The translations under genes were made by a program, and so were the position numbers. DNA of 52,709 nucleotides, from contig NZ_CGIH01000009.1 of the NCBI RefSeq assembly GCF_000983115.1, forward strand, positions 115,955-168,663. Reading direction: 5' to 3'. The stretch is from Syntrophomonas zehnderi OL-4 (lineage in GTDB: Bacteria > Bacillota > Syntrophomonadia > Syntrophomonadales > Syntrophomonadaceae). A model generated the notes under the pieces. It saw only the letters and a list, made by a program, of their open reading frames with translations, was not told where the DNA came from and made no database searches. Of the stretch, positions 18,705-27,685 are shown piece after piece; positions within the stretch are counted from its first letter, which is position 1; each line of letters starts with the position of its first letter.

Positions 18705-20019
18705 GATTGTATCCTCCTAAAAGCGCAGCCAGTTTATCGATTTCGGCCCGGGTTCTTTTCTCGGTAAAAGCCAGCAATAATGAGTCTTCAAGTTCATATC
18801 CGCCAATTATGCCGTTTTCCAGCAGCATTTTATTCATTTGAGCTGGGTTATCGACTTTAACCGCAAATTCCCGGAAAAAGGGCAACTCATACTTCATGGA
18901 CAGGCCTTTATTAAGGAATTCATCCCGCGCATATACGGCCAGTTGGTGACAGCGGTTGGCAATGGCTCGCAGCCCCCGCGCACCGATGGAACAAAGATAG
19001 ATACTGGCGGTCAGCGCATTTAAGGCCTGATTGGAACAAATGTTGGAAAGGGCCTGTTCCCTGCGGATGTGCTGTTCCCGTGCCTGCAGTGTTAATACAA
19101 AAGCCCGGCGGCCCTCCAGATCCACAGTCTCACCGACTATACGCCCCGGCAGTTTACGTATATATTTTTTGGTGCTGGCCATAAATCCCAGGTAGGGCCC
19201 TCCAAAACTCAGGTTGTTGCCTAGAGACTGACCTTCACCAACCACTATATCTGCCCCCCATTCAGCCGGGGACTTCAAAACAGCCAGAGAAATAGGATCA
19301 ACACACATGATTAACAAGCCTTTCTGTTTATGGACGGCTTGCTCCAGGATTTTTATATTATCTTCCAGGTGTCCGTAAAAATTCGGTTGCTGAATAATTA
19401 CAGCCGCAGTTTGCTTGTCAATCTCCTTTAGCATCCTATCCAGGTCGGCTGTGCCGTCCGGGGCAGCTACCGTCACAATCTCGGTGTTGCCGGAAATACT
19501 ATAACTGGTTAAGACATGAGTATACTGTGGATTTACCGTTCCAGCTACAACTATCTTGCTTCTCCGGCTGGCTTCGCAAGCCACATGACAGGCTTCAGCC
19601 AAAGCCGTTCCGGCATCATACAAGGAGGCATTGGATACATCCATGCCGGTAAGGTTGCAGATAAGGGTCTGATACTCAAAAATAGCCTGCAAAATTCCCT
19701 GACTTAATTCCGGCTGGTAAGGGGTATAGGCAGTGTAGAATTCTGAACGCCAAAGCATTTGCTCAACCACGGCCGGAATGTAATGGTCATAGGCACCTGC
19801 ACCCAGGAAACAAGGAAATTGGTCAACATTTATGTTCTTATTGGCCATTTCCTGCAAATGTCGGCGCAGAGCAATTTCACTGTGGGCTTCACCAATATTA
19901 AGCGGTTGGTTCAGGATTACATCCGCAGGAACATCCGCAAATAATTCCTCCATCGAGGCAAGGCCTATGCTGCGCAACATTGCCTGGCTGACAGAAGGTG
20001 GATTGGGAGTATAGGTCAT
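18697..20019 (-). CDS. gcvPA: Glycine dehydrogenase (decarboxylating) subunit 1, P-protein alpha
   Basis: A 440-residue partner of GcvPB, from [24 protein letters not shown] lies upstream, and an in-frame start ten codons earlier would begin inside the gcvH gap. Family motifs are [35 protein letters not shown]-type [19 protein letters not shown] and GPYLGFMA. It lies 11 bases after gcvH and overlaps gcvPB by 8 bases. Confidence 0.96.
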   Translation of the reverse strand: MTYTPNPPSVSQAMLRSIGLASMEELFADVPADVILNQPLNIGEAHSEIALRRHLQEMANKNINVDQFPCFLGAGAYDHYIPAVVEQMLWRSEFYTAYTPYQPELSQGILQAIFEYQTLICNLTGMDVSNASLYDAGTALAEACHVACEASRRSKIVVAGTVNPQYTHVLTSYSISGNTEIVTVAAPDGTADLDRMLKEIDKQTAAVIIQQPNFYGHLEDNIKILEQAVHKQKGLLIMCVDPISLAVLKSPAEWGADIVVGEGQSLGNNLSFGGPYLGFMASTKKYIRKLPGRIVGETVDLEGRRAFVLTLQAREQHIRREQALSNICSNQALNALTASIYLCSIGARGLRAIANRCHQLAVYARDEFLNKGLSMKYELPFFREFAVKVDNPAQMNKMLLENGIIGGYELEDSLLLAFTEKRTRAEIDKLAALLGGYNHD

Positions 20020-20030
20020 CTTCTTACCCC

Positions 20031-20414
20031 CTAATTGGTTTCCGCACACAGTTTTTCGTAAGCTGCGGGTGATAAAAGCTGATCCAGATCATCCTGATTA
20101 TCCATTTTAACAATAGCCACATAGTTTTCGTAGGGATCTTCATTTAACAATTCCGGAGCACTTTCCAGGGCATCATTGATTTCGATTATAGTCCCGCCTA
20201 CCGGGCAAAAAATGGATGATACGGCCTTTACTGATTCGATTACGGCGATCTGATCACCGGCTGCAATCTCATCATCAATTTCCGGCATCTCCACGTATAC
20301 GATATCTCCCATGTTGTCCTGGGCAAAATCGGTAATACCGACATAAGCCTGCTCACCATCAACCCTTACCCATTCATGATCATTGGTATACAGCAAATCC
20401 TGGGGAATGTTCAT
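20031..20414 (-). CDS. gcvH: Glycine cleavage system H protein
   Basis: A 127-residue lipoyl carrier that shuttles the aminomethyl group between the P, T and L proteins. The lipoylation lysine is in IAVIESVKAVSSIFCPVGG, in the usual ESVKA context. The N-terminus YTNDHEWVRVDGEQAYVGIT and the length are typical. GGAGG precedes the ATG. The gene follows gcvT by 32 bases. Confidence 0.96.
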   Translation of the reverse strand: MNIPQDLLYTNDHEWVRVDGEQAYVGITDFAQDNMGDIVYVEMPEIDDEIAAGDQIAVIESVKAVSSIFCPVGGTIIEINDALESAPELLNEDPYENYVAIVKMDNQDDLDQLLSPAAYEKLCAETN

Positions 20415-20446
20415 ACTGTTTTTTCCTCCTTTGTTTTTACAATCTA

Positions 20447-21556
20447 TTATGGAGTCGTTCTGGCCTGACTCTTCTTTTTGTAAAAAATTCCCTGGTCTAT
20501 CTGAGCCGGAACCGGTTTATCCCTGATTACAATATCGATGGTTTCACCAACGTTACCATAGGGCTGGGCAATAAGCGCCAGGCCAATATTTTTATCCAGG
20601 GTTGGTGAGTAGCCGCCGCTGGTCACCCAGCCAATTTTCTGCCCATCCTTTTCCACATCATAGTGGGAACGTGGTATTCCCCTGCCCAGCATATAAAACT
20701 CCACCAGCGTACGTGCCGGTTGGTCTTCCTTTTGTTTTAAAAGAGCCTTGCGACCGATAAAATCATCATTATCCAGTTTCACGAAAAATCCCAGTTTGGC
20801 TTCCAGGGGAGTAATATCCTGATTAATTTCTTGTCCGTACAGCGGCAGCTTAGCTTCAAAGCGCAGGCTATCACGGGCTCCCAGTCCGATAGGCGCAATA
20901 TCCTGACCCCCGGCCTTTATAATCTCTTCCCAGATAAAACCGGCTTGTCCCGGTTTAAGATAAACCTCAAAACCATCCTCCCCAGTGTAACCGGTTCGGG
21001 ATACAATACATGGCACTCCGGCAATCTTTACTTCCGGATTAAAATAAAAGAATTTGATGGTATTTAAATCAGTGTCACTTATCTTTTGCAATATCTCCTG
21101 GGCCTTGGGGCCTTGTATGGCAAGCTGGGCATATTGCTCAGACACATTAGTTACCATAACGTCCGGCGGACAGTTTTCCTTGATCCAGGCAAAATCCTTG
21201 TCGGTATTGGAGGCATTTACAACCAGGAAATAGTGTTCTTCAGAATACTTATAGATAATCAGATCATCTACTACTCCGCCGTGGGGATAACACATTAATG
21301 CGTACATTACCTGGTTTTCCGCTAGTTTTTTAATATTGTTGGTAGTCAGGTACTGCACATATTCCTGGGCTGCTTTTCCTTTGACCTCAATCTCGCCCAT
21401 ATGGGAAACATCAAAAAGGCCGGCCTTTTCGCGCACCATCTTATGTTCTTTTATGATTCCCTCATACTGAACAGGAAGTTCCCAACCCCCAAAATCAATT
21501 AGTTTGCCTTTATATTTCTGGTGCATGGCATACAATGGAGTTTTCTTTAATTCCAT
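20447..21556 (-). CDS. gcvT: Aminomethyltransferase (glycine cleavage T protein)
   Basis: A 369-residue THF-dependent enzyme that releases NH3 from aminomethyl-GcvH and forms methylene-THF. The start MELKKTPLYAMHQKYKGKL follows GAGGAGGAG and is preferred over one twelve codons upstream. Conserved parts include FGGWELPVQYEGI, LFDVSHMGEIEVKG, SRTGYTGEDGFEVYL with the catalytic region, and GLGARDSLRFEAKLPLYG. It is the first gene of the gcv operon. By eye the leader contains no recognisable glycine riboswitch. Confidence 0.96.
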   Translation of the reverse strand: MELKKTPLYAMHQKYKGKLIDFGGWELPVQYEGIIKEHKMVREKAGLFDVSHMGEIEVKGKAAQEYVQYLTTNNIKKLAENQVMYALMCYPHGGVVDDLIIYKYSEEHYFLVVNASNTDKDFAWIKENCPPDVMVTNVSEQYAQLAIQGPKAQEILQKISDTDLNTIKFFYFNPEVKIAGVPCIVSRTGYTGEDGFEVYLKPGQAGFIWEEIIKAGGQDIAPIGLGARDSLRFEAKLPLYGQEINQDITPLEAKLGFFVKLDNDDFIGRKALLKQKEDQPARTLVEFYMLGRGIPRSHYDVEKDGQKIGWVTSGGYSPTLDKNIGLALIAQPYGNVGETIDIVIRDKPVPAQIDQGIFYKKKSQARTTP

Positions 21557-21859
21557 GGCCTCTCCTCCTCGGTCATATGTTTTGTATATCACAGCTAATA
21601 GTTTATTTACAAGAATTTTAATACTTATGACGACAATTCTGAACAGGTAATTTTATTCTCTCCTGCCTCACCTATTATATGCAGTGCCAGGGCTGCGGCC
21701 GAAAATCGATAAATAATCACAACAATCAGGGGAGATACCTTTTTCCCCCCTTGTTCAACCAAATGTTGAATAATGTCTAAAACCAGTGTTAATCGTAACC
21801 AATCTGCGTCTAATTTATCTGCCTGATCCGCGTCTCATTAAAATCTATTTTTTAATTAA
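21557..21859. other. Intergenic region upstream of gcvT
   Basis: About 300 bases without a gene. It includes a small inverted repeat TTCAAC/GTTGAA near 21754-21770 and a stretch resembling the TCTGCGTCTAAT repeats (21785-21845) seen near lplA. No tandem glycine aptamer core could be found. Confidence 0.5.
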
Positions 21860-22333
21860 CTAAATCCCAATCAGACGCGGTTTTAAAACGCCCTGTTCCA
21901 CTTCAATCAAGCCATAGGTTCCTGGACTGCCAAAACGGGGACGGGTCGGGCTACCGGGATTGATCATCCAAATATCCCCCTCCTGCTTTAAATGCGGCAC
22001 ATGAGTATGTCCATAGACAACTGCGTCAGCCCCCAATTCTAAGGCCCGATAGTATAGGCGATTAACACCCTTTTTAACCCCCCATTGGTGTCCGTGGGTT
22101 AAATAAAACTTGTGACCCAATATCTCAATAAATTCTTCGGTTTTAGCGCCTTTAAAGTTTCGGTCACAGTTGCCCAGTACACTATGGTGCTTTATTTTTA
22201 AAGATCCGGATATTTTTTGCCCGTCATTATAAAAATCCCCGGCAAACAAAAGACAGTCAATTTTTTGTTGCCTCAGTTGCCGCAAAACTCCCTCAGTATG
22301 TCCATGGGTATCTGCTAACACACCAATAATCAA
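21860..22333 (-). CDS. YfcE/MJ0936-family metallophosphodiesterase
   Basis: A 157-residue calcineurin-like phosphoesterase. Metal ligands are visible in LADTHGH, LLFAGDFYN, VLGNCDRN, YLTHGHQWG and VYGHTHVPH, the usual D-x-H / GD / GNCD / H / GHTH set. The start is a TTG overlapping the rdgB stop (TTGA) with GGAGG seven bases upstream. Members are broad phosphodiesterases of unclear physiological substrate. The rph-rdgB-phosphoesterase order is frequent in Firmicutes, suggesting a nucleotide or RNA housekeeping role. Confidence 0.9.
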   Translation of the reverse strand: MIIGVLADTHGHTEGVLRQLRQQKIDCLLFAGDFYNDGQKISGSLKIKHHSVLGNCDRNFKGAKTEEFIEILGHKFYLTHGHQWGVKKGVNRLYYRALELGADAVVYGHTHVPHLKQEGDIWMINPGSPTRPRFGSPGTYGLIEVEQGVLKPRLIGI

Positions 22334-22944
22334 GTTTTCGCCTCCATCGCCAATATTTCCTCTAAAATCGGCTTAATTTTCAGCAAAGCCTGACCTCGAT
22401 GGCTGATTTTATTTTTGACGCTCGGATCCAACTCGGCAAAACTTTTGTCAAAACCATCCGGCACAAACAAAGGATCGTAGCCAAACCCCGCTTCACCTTG
22501 CCGGGTTTTGGCTATCATGCCTGTACAACTGCCGGAGACGGTTTGGACTGTTCCAGCCGGATCAGCAAGAGCGATTACGCATACAAACCGAGCGGTTCGT
22601 TCATGATCGGCTATATTTTGCAGGGCCTGGAGTAATTTTTGATTATTCTGTTCATCATCGGCCTGCGGCCCTGCAAAACGAGCTGAAAATACACCTGGAG
22701 CGCCATCCAATGCATTCACAACCAATCCGGAATCATCGGCCAAGGTAAGTATATTGCTTGCTTTAGCTGTCAGCACGGCTTTTTTTACTGCGTTTTCGGA
22801 GAAAGTCAATCCGTCTTCCTCTACGTCAGGTACGGGCGGAATATCATTAAGGCTTAAGAGATTAAAATCCAAATCCTTTAAAATCTCCAACAGCTCTAAT
22901 TTCTTTTTATTATTCCTCGTGGCTATAAGTAAATTGCGGGACAT
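22330..22944 (-). CDS. rdgB: XTP/dITP diphosphatase (RdgB/HAM1)
   Basis: A 204-residue house-cleaning enzyme that hydrolyses dITP and XTP to monophosphates and PPi. Motifs are [18 protein letters not shown] (SxNxxKxxE type), [24 protein letters not shown] and [10 protein letters not shown], ending with [11 protein letters not shown]. It overlaps the end of rph by 35 bases and the phosphoesterase by 4, so translation is coupled. Confidence 0.95.
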   Translation of the reverse strand: MSRNLLIATRNNKKKLELLEILKDLDFNLLSLNDIPPVPDVEEDGLTFSENAVKKAVLTAKASNILTLADDSGLVVNALDGAPGVFSARFAGPQADDEQNNQKLLQALQNIADHERTARFVCVIALADPAGTVQTVSGSCTGMIAKTRQGEAGFGYDPLFVPDGFDKSFAELDPSVKNKISHRGQALLKIKPILEEILAMEAKT

Positions 22945-23671
22945 AACCTACTTCCTTTGCAATGGTTTGCGCCTGCAGCGCTATGATTTCGCTAATTCCT
23001 TTTTCGGCCAGCCCCAGTAAATTATCCATTTCCTGCCGGCTAAAAGGTTTGCCTTCAGCGGTTCCCTGAATCTCCACAAAATCGCCTCGTCCGGTCATAA
23101 CCACATTCATATCTACTTCGGCCTGAGAATCCTCAGTATACTCCAAATCCAGCAGAGGCACATTGTTCACGATACCTACACTGGTAGCGGCTACATAGTC
23201 AATAAGTGGAATTTCGGCCAGTATGCCTTTTTCTTTGATCCGGTAGAGAGCCAGATACAGGGCTACAAAACTTCCACTGATGGAGGCAGTACGGGTACCG
23301 CCGTCAGCCTGAAGAACATCGCAATCCAACCAGATGGTTCGCTCGCCTAGGGAGGTTAAATCTACTACTGCCCGCAGGGATCTTCCAATCAGGCGCTGTA
23401 TCTCCGAGGTGCGCCCGGTAATTTTGCCTCGGCTGGCCTCCCGGGGGGTTCTGGCTTCAGTTGCCGCCGGCAACATGGAATACTCGGCTGTAACCCAGCC
23501 GGATCCGGTGCCTTTCAAAAAAGGCGGCACCTTCTCCTCTACCATGGCAGAGCACAAAACAATCGTATTCCCAGTCTGTACAAGTACAGAACCTTCCGGG
23601 TTTTTGACAAATCCAGCCTGCATCTTTAGCTGACGCATTTCATTATTAAGGCGGTCATTCGGTCTGCTCAT
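22910..23671 (-). CDS. rph: Ribonuclease PH
   Basis: A 253-residue phosphorolytic 3'-5' exoribonuclease that trims tRNA 3' ends. Typical parts are the start [78 protein letters not shown] and [28 protein letters not shown] precedes the ATG. It heads an overlapping rph-rdgB-phosphodiesterase group. Confidence 0.96.
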   Translation of the reverse strand: MSRPNDRLNNEMRQLKMQAGFVKNPEGSVLVQTGNTIVLCSAMVEEKVPPFLKGTGSGWVTAEYSMLPAATEARTPREASRGKITGRTSEIQRLIGRSLRAVVDLTSLGERTIWLDCDVLQADGGTRTASISGSFVALYLALYRIKEKGILAEIPLIDYVAATSVGIVNNVPLLDLEYTEDSQAEVDMNVVMTGRGDFVEIQGTAEGKPFSRQEMDNLLGLAEKGISEIIALQAQTIAKEVGYVPQFTYSHEE

Positions 23672-23995
23672 TTAGTATCTCCTTTGCCTTTTTCTATCGT
23701 ATATACTATTTCCCCGAGAATCAATAGCTAAAACACAACCAACCCTGAAAATAGCAAGTACTTCGGATCAGGAAATTTAATATCCGCGCGGGAGCTCTGC
23801 CCACAGAATAAGGCAAAAATACAGTAGCGGTGGTTTAAGCATTAATCGCCCGCTGCCCATAGCCGGTTAACTCCCTGATTACTTCTTGTCTTTTTTCGTT
23901 TCTATCAATAGCTTGCGTCCTTAATAAATAAAATAACAATGTAAATCATAGCTTGTAATGTCCAAAATAAAACCCGAATTTTCAGCTTCAATTTA
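23672..23995. other. Intergenic region between the activase and rph
   Basis: About 320 bases with no gene-like frame. I see no convincing terminator and no known RNA motif. The long gap suggests rph has its own promoter, which I could not pinpoint. Confidence 0.4.
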
Positions 23996-24775
23996 CTAAT
24001 CACTGCTTAACAGATTTGCAAACAGTTCCTCACCATAGGTACAGCATCCTATGGCGCCGTTTAATTGTGGTTCCTTCAGGCTTACGACCTGACTGGCAGT
24101 CTCTTTGCTGATAATATTTCCTATGGCTTGATTATGGGCTACGCCTCCCGCCAGGACAATAATGTCACTGCCAAGCCGATCCAGCATGGCGGCAAAGCGC
24201 CGATAAAGCGAATAATTTATACCGGCGGCCAGCTCATTAACGGAATAGCCTTCTACGATTTTGGCAATTATCTCGGTTTCGCCGAAAATAGCACAAGTGG
24301 AATTAAGCTCAACCGGATCCAGGCTGTACAAAGACAATTCCTCCAAGCTTAACCCCAGCACAGCTGCCATGTTCTCCAGATATCGTCCGGAACTGGCCGC
24401 ACAGCGATCATTCGTCATAAAATCAACCGCCCGGCTTCCCCTGACTTGAATAATTTTCGTATCCTGACCGCCGATATCGATAAGAGTAAAATCAGCTAAA
24501 CCAGTCTGGAAAACCGCTCCCCGGACATGCGCTTGTATTTCCGGCAGGTGCACGACCCCCTCCAGTTGTACGGTAACTTTACCATAACCGGTAGCAACTA
24601 CGTTTTCGTTGCGCCCAAAACCCAGTTGGTTAAGGTTGATTTTTAAGCTTTTCTCACCCGGATCACTGTAACGCCGGTAAAAGTCTATAGTATCAAAAAT
24701 CCGAAAATCGGTTATAGTGCTGTCATTCATTTGTACAATTTTAATAAATCGTGAACCTAAATCCAATCCTATCAT
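23996..24775 (-). CDS. 2-hydroxyacyl-CoA dehydratase-type activase (BadF/BcrA/HgdC family ATPase)
   Basis: A 259-residue ASKHA-fold ATPase from MIGLDLGSRFIKIVQM. In this family a homodimer with one 4Fe-4S cluster at the subunit interface couples ATP hydrolysis to injection of a low-potential electron into a partner iron-sulfur enzyme. Visible are the phosphate loops GLDLGSRF and DIGGQDTK, the cluster cysteines in NDRCAASSGRYLE and NSTCAIFGETE, and the ADENOSINE-type loop VLAGGVAHNQAIG. The start is chosen because the family begins at this strand; the ribosome binding site is weak (GGGTGA). Its partner is surely the gene at 24911-25885, 135 bases upstream. Confidence 0.9.
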   Translation of the reverse strand: MIGLDLGSRFIKIVQMNDSTITDFRIFDTIDFYRRYSDPGEKSLKINLNQLGFGRNENVVATGYGKVTVQLEGVVHLPEIQAHVRGAVFQTGLADFTLIDIGGQDTKIIQVRGSRAVDFMTNDRCAASSGRYLENMAAVLGLSLEELSLYSLDPVELNSTCAIFGETEIIAKIVEGYSVNELAAGINYSLYRRFAAMLDRLGSDIIVLAGGVAHNQAIGNIISKETASQVVSLKEPQLNGAIGCCTYGEELFANLLSSD

Positions 24776-24910
24776 ATCTTCACCCAATCCAGTATTAGTA
24801 AACAACTTAACCCGGATTACCCAGATTTATAGGGCTAACCCGGGAAAAAAACTAGTTAAAGAGCACCTGATAAAGCATAAATGGGACAGTAAATCCAACA
24901 CTTAACCCTA

Positions 24911-25885
24911 TTATTTCAACATATTTATGAAGGCTTCCAGCCGCATACGTGATCTGGCATCAACCCGCCCCGGCTTGTCCCCCTCCAGGGTTAAAAATGG
25001 TAATTTGATCTGTTGACGATAGATTAAATCTTCGATCTGGCGAAAACAGAAGGTCTGGGCATAATGGATGATACCGTCTACCTGGCGCAGAGATAGTTGT
25101 TGCTGGATATCCCGCAAGCGCACAAAGGCTCCGTACGGGTAAGTGTAACAACTATATTGCTCGATTATGTTATTACAGGCAAAAGGCATGGAAAACTGAC
25201 GTTGAACCTCATTATATACTACTCGAGCCCCCATATTTTCTAATACCTCGTATAAATCTGTAAATATAGGGGGAACCCCTATATAGGCTAACCGCACCTG
25301 ATCTTTAAATGGCTGGCGTTCTCTAAGACCGTCAATAAATATCTGCAATTCCTGCTTATACTGCCCGGGATCACCATTAAAGTCACTGGAAGACACCAAA
25401 TAGTAATGGTTTTCCCAACTGCTGACCAGATTATCCTGCCAGGTCATGGTATCCAAATCCTGGCACAAGCGGCGTACCGGCAGCAAATCGGTACGGACTT
25501 TTTCCACCTCATCCCAATTCACCTTAAACACCTGCATAAGTTTTTCCATCTGATTTTTAAGCATGTCCTTATCCTGGTCATAAGGATAAGCAAATGGCAG
25601 TATGGGGATATCTTTTAATTGCAGGGTCTCCATCAGGGCCTGGGTATTGCTGCAATCTCCCTGCATTACAGCAATCATTGCTTCCAGGTCGGTGTCAAGG
25701 GCCACCGCGTAAAGCCCTTTGATCCATCCGCAGGTGTTACGGGGATATCCGGCTTCCTCAGCTATATCCACCCATTGTTTGGCCTTAGGGGAACCAATAA
25801 AAATATTGTTTAAATCCAGCGGGGTTTTGCCGGCTGCCAGTATGATCTCAACCGGAATACTGGTGGTAAAACCAATCTTGCCCAT
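24911..25885 (-). CDS. 2-hydroxyacyl-CoA dehydratase/benzoyl-CoA reductase-like Fe-S protein (possibly double-cubane cluster protein)
   Basis: A 324-residue protein of the HgdB/BcrC/BadD family. Cysteines likely to bind the cluster are in GYPRNTCGWIKG, MQGDCSNTQ and YAQTFCFRQIED, the usual three-Cys spacing. The length is slightly below the dehydratase subunits (about 370-430). Only one such subunit gene is present with its activase, whereas dehydratases and benzoyl-CoA reductases use two different subunits. That single-subunit pattern is known for double-cubane cluster proteins, which reduce small molecules. Substrate unknown. It starts 12 bases after murI, so the two are co-transcribed. Confidence 0.8.
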   Translation of the reverse strand: MGKIGFTTSIPVEIILAAGKTPLDLNNIFIGSPKAKQWVDIAEEAGYPRNTCGWIKGLYAVALDTDLEAMIAVMQGDCSNTQALMETLQLKDIPILPFAYPYDQDKDMLKNQMEKLMQVFKVNWDEVEKVRTDLLPVRRLCQDLDTMTWQDNLVSSWENHYYLVSSSDFNGDPGQYKQELQIFIDGLRERQPFKDQVRLAYIGVPPIFTDLYEVLENMGARVVYNEVQRQFSMPFACNNIIEQYSCYTYPYGAFVRLRDIQQQLSLRQVDGIIHYAQTFCFRQIEDLIYRQQIKLPFLTLEGDKPGRVDARSRMRLEAFINMLK

Positions 25886-25897
25886 ATATATCCCTCA

Positions 25898-26701
25898 TCA
25901 TTTTGCTAAGTTTACTTTTTCGGCATTGTGGATCAGATTCCCCAGCAACAATGAACCCACTTTATAAAATGATTGATCATTACCGCTGACCAGGAAACGG
26001 CCTGCGCCTTTACCTGACCCGTTTAAAATCTGTTCCTGGGTTAAAAGGGTTTTTAATTCTTCAACCGTCTCCGATGCCGGATCTACCAACCGGACTGAAG
26101 TACCGGCATGTTTTTTTAAAATCGGGAGCAAAAACGGATAATGTGTACAACCCAGCACCAATGTGTCAATACCCTTCTCCAGCAAGGGATCAATATATTC
26201 CTGCACGGCCTCCTCTACCTCTGCCCCTGCCAATTGTCCTGATTCTACCAAAGGCACAAAGCGCGGACAGGCATTGGCAAAAACCTGGCAATCACCATCA
26301 ATGGCGGAGATGGATTTACTGTAAGAACCGCTGTTTACGCTGGCCTGGGTAGCAATTATACCTATCTTTTTGTTGCGGCTTGTCCTTACCGCCGCCCTTG
26401 CTCCAGGTTTTACAACCCCCAGCAGGGGAACCGGGTAGTCATCTTCTATCTCAGGAAGCGTTATGGATGAATGCGTACCGCAAGCTACCACAATGGCTTT
26501 GACATCATTATCCAGTAAAAAGGCAATAATATTCCGAGCATACTGGCATAGCTGCTCCCGACTTTTATTCCCATAGGGAAGATGGGCCGTATCACCAAAA
26601 TATATAAAGCTCTCCCTGGGCAATTGTTCTACCAGAGATTTTACAACCGTCAAGCCCCCTACCCCGGAATCAAATATGCCAATAGGCCTAGTATCGCTCA
26701 A
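25898..26701 (-). CDS. murI: Glutamate racemase
   Basis: A 267-residue cytoplasmic enzyme that makes D-glutamate for peptidoglycan. The start chosen is the TTG reading (M)SDTRPIGIFDSGVGGLTV, with GGGGTG upstream. A longer reading from another TTG at 26761 lacks support, and the family begins at this point. The second catalytic Cys motif VLGCTHYPFLLP is intact. The first, normally VxACNTAS, reads VACGTHSS: the Cys is kept but the following Asn is Gly. The other family parts (YFGDTAHLPYGNKS, GVVKPGARAAV) fit well. It follows the GerMN gene by 107 bases. Confidence 0.9.
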   Translation of the reverse strand: MSDTRPIGIFDSGVGGLTVVKSLVEQLPRESFIYFGDTAHLPYGNKSREQLCQYARNIIAFLLDNDVKAIVVACGTHSSITLPEIEDDYPVPLLGVVKPGARAAVRTSRNKKIGIIATQASVNSGSYSKSISAIDGDCQVFANACPRFVPLVESGQLAGAEVEEAVQEYIDPLLEKGIDTLVLGCTHYPFLLPILKKHAGTSVRLVDPASETVEELKTLLTQEQILNGSGKGAGRFLVSGNDQSFYKVGSLLLGNLIHNAEKVNLAK

Positions 26702-26793
26702 AAAAAACACCCCAATTTTCTGTTCATAAGTGTGACCAGTTCCCAGATATTTAATTAACAATCCACTAAATACTCTATCACTTTTTAACCCTG

Positions 26794-26806
26794 GGGGACA
26801 GTCCCC
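26794..26806. repeat. Short perfect palindrome GGGGACAGTCCCC
   Basis: Six-base arms around a central A, immediately past the stop of the GerMN gene. It resembles the GGGGACGGT wording of the REP-like sequences at 45244-45530 and 49553-49581 but is shorter. Confidence 0.45.
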
Positions 26807-26808
26807 AC

Positions 26809-27411
26809 CTAAATACTATAATTAGGTTCTATGGGATTATCAAGATTCATATATCCGCCGATGCTGGTTGCGTTTTTTCCGTCAACCATAAAGCTTATTG
26901 ATTTGATAGTGGGAAACTGACCTAGTGTATTGGCAACTGCGTAGATCATGAGTTTTTCTTGTTCTCTACTGTTTACCCCCCGTACTTCCGAACTTAAATC
27001 AACTACACAAAGGCCATCCGGCTTCACATTGATATCCAGCAGCCGGGTACCATCCGGAAATAACTGCACCGCCTCAACATTGGCCGGGCCTTTTAACAAT
27101 TCTTCCATGGTTTCCCGGGCGATTCCTTCAACCTTGGCAATATCCCTTTCTTCGGCAACCAATTTTTGACTGCGGGCATCTCCAAAGTAAAGACTTATCT
27201 GTAGTTTTTTACCGTCCGCTTTTAAGCTGTTTTTATTTTTTTGAGGCCGCGGGGTTTTATCCCCTGGGGCTGCCTTTTCCTCTTGCGCGGGAATTTTAAG
27301 CAGATCCTGCCAATCCTTTATTTTGCTCTGATCCGGCTGAGCGCATCCGCCGCTTAATAGGCAAATACTCAAAAGAATTAAAGCCAGGATTACCATAAAT
27401 GTATTACGCAT
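26809..27411 (-). CDS. GerMN-domain lipoprotein
   Basis: A 200-residue secreted lipoprotein. The signal sequence MRNTFMVILALILLSICLLSGGC ends in the lipobox LSGGC, giving a lipidated Cys exposed on the outer face of the membrane. A Lys/Pro-rich linker (about 45-70) leads to one GerMN domain (about 72-195) with LYFGD, METMEELLKGP-like and VDLSSEVRGVNSREQEKLMIYAVANTL. GerM-like proteins act in sporulation and germination in Bacillus; single-domain copies beside murI and rph are common in Clostridia and their role is less clear. It is first in the gerMN-murI group. Confidence 0.88.
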   Translation of the reverse strand: MRNTFMVILALILLSICLLSGGCAQPDQSKIKDWQDLLKIPAQEEKAAPGDKTPRPQKNKNSLKADGKKLQISLYFGDARSQKLVAEERDIAKVEGIARETMEELLKGPANVEAVQLFPDGTRLLDINVKPDGLCVVDLSSEVRGVNSREQEKLMIYAVANTLGQFPTIKSISFMVDGKNATSIGGYMNLDNPIEPNYSI

Positions 27412-27481
27412 CTTATAACCTCCCCCAACTATTACTGCTATAAGATTACTAGCTAAATCTATAATTTATGCAATATATTGC

Positions 27482-27511
27482 AAAAAAGCAGGTATAGCAC
27501 CTGCTTTTTTT
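27482..27511. terminator. Bidirectional-looking terminator
   Basis: Arms AAAAAAGCAGGT (27482-27493) and ACCTGCTTTTTT (27499-27510), with T-runs on both strands. It lies 175 bases past the stop of the VWA gene (minus strand) and before the GerMN gene, separating the two units. Confidence 0.85.
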
Positions 27512-27582
27512 CATATCGGGTATGACTTGATTCATATCAGGCCGTAATAACTAATTAAATAATCAAACGCCGTTGGGGTTAC

Positions 27583-27607
27583 GTTAGTTTTCCCAGCGAA
27601 AACTAAC
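27583..27607. repeat. Perfect 10-base inverted repeat downstream of the VWA gene
   Basis: Arms GTTAGTTTTC and GAAAACTAAC around a 5-base loop, with no T-run. It may be an operator or part of the terminator region. Confidence 0.5.
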
Positions 27608-27685
27608 ATTTGCGCTGCCAAGGTTGAACTACAATATCAACACAACTGTTTTCAGAGGCAACCTCAGTCACGGGGGTTAATTCGT

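Noticed and set aside
21557-21859. Glycine riboswitch before gcvT.
   Set aside because: The gap is large enough, but I could not find the conserved glycine-aptamer core or tandem arrangement on the minus strand.
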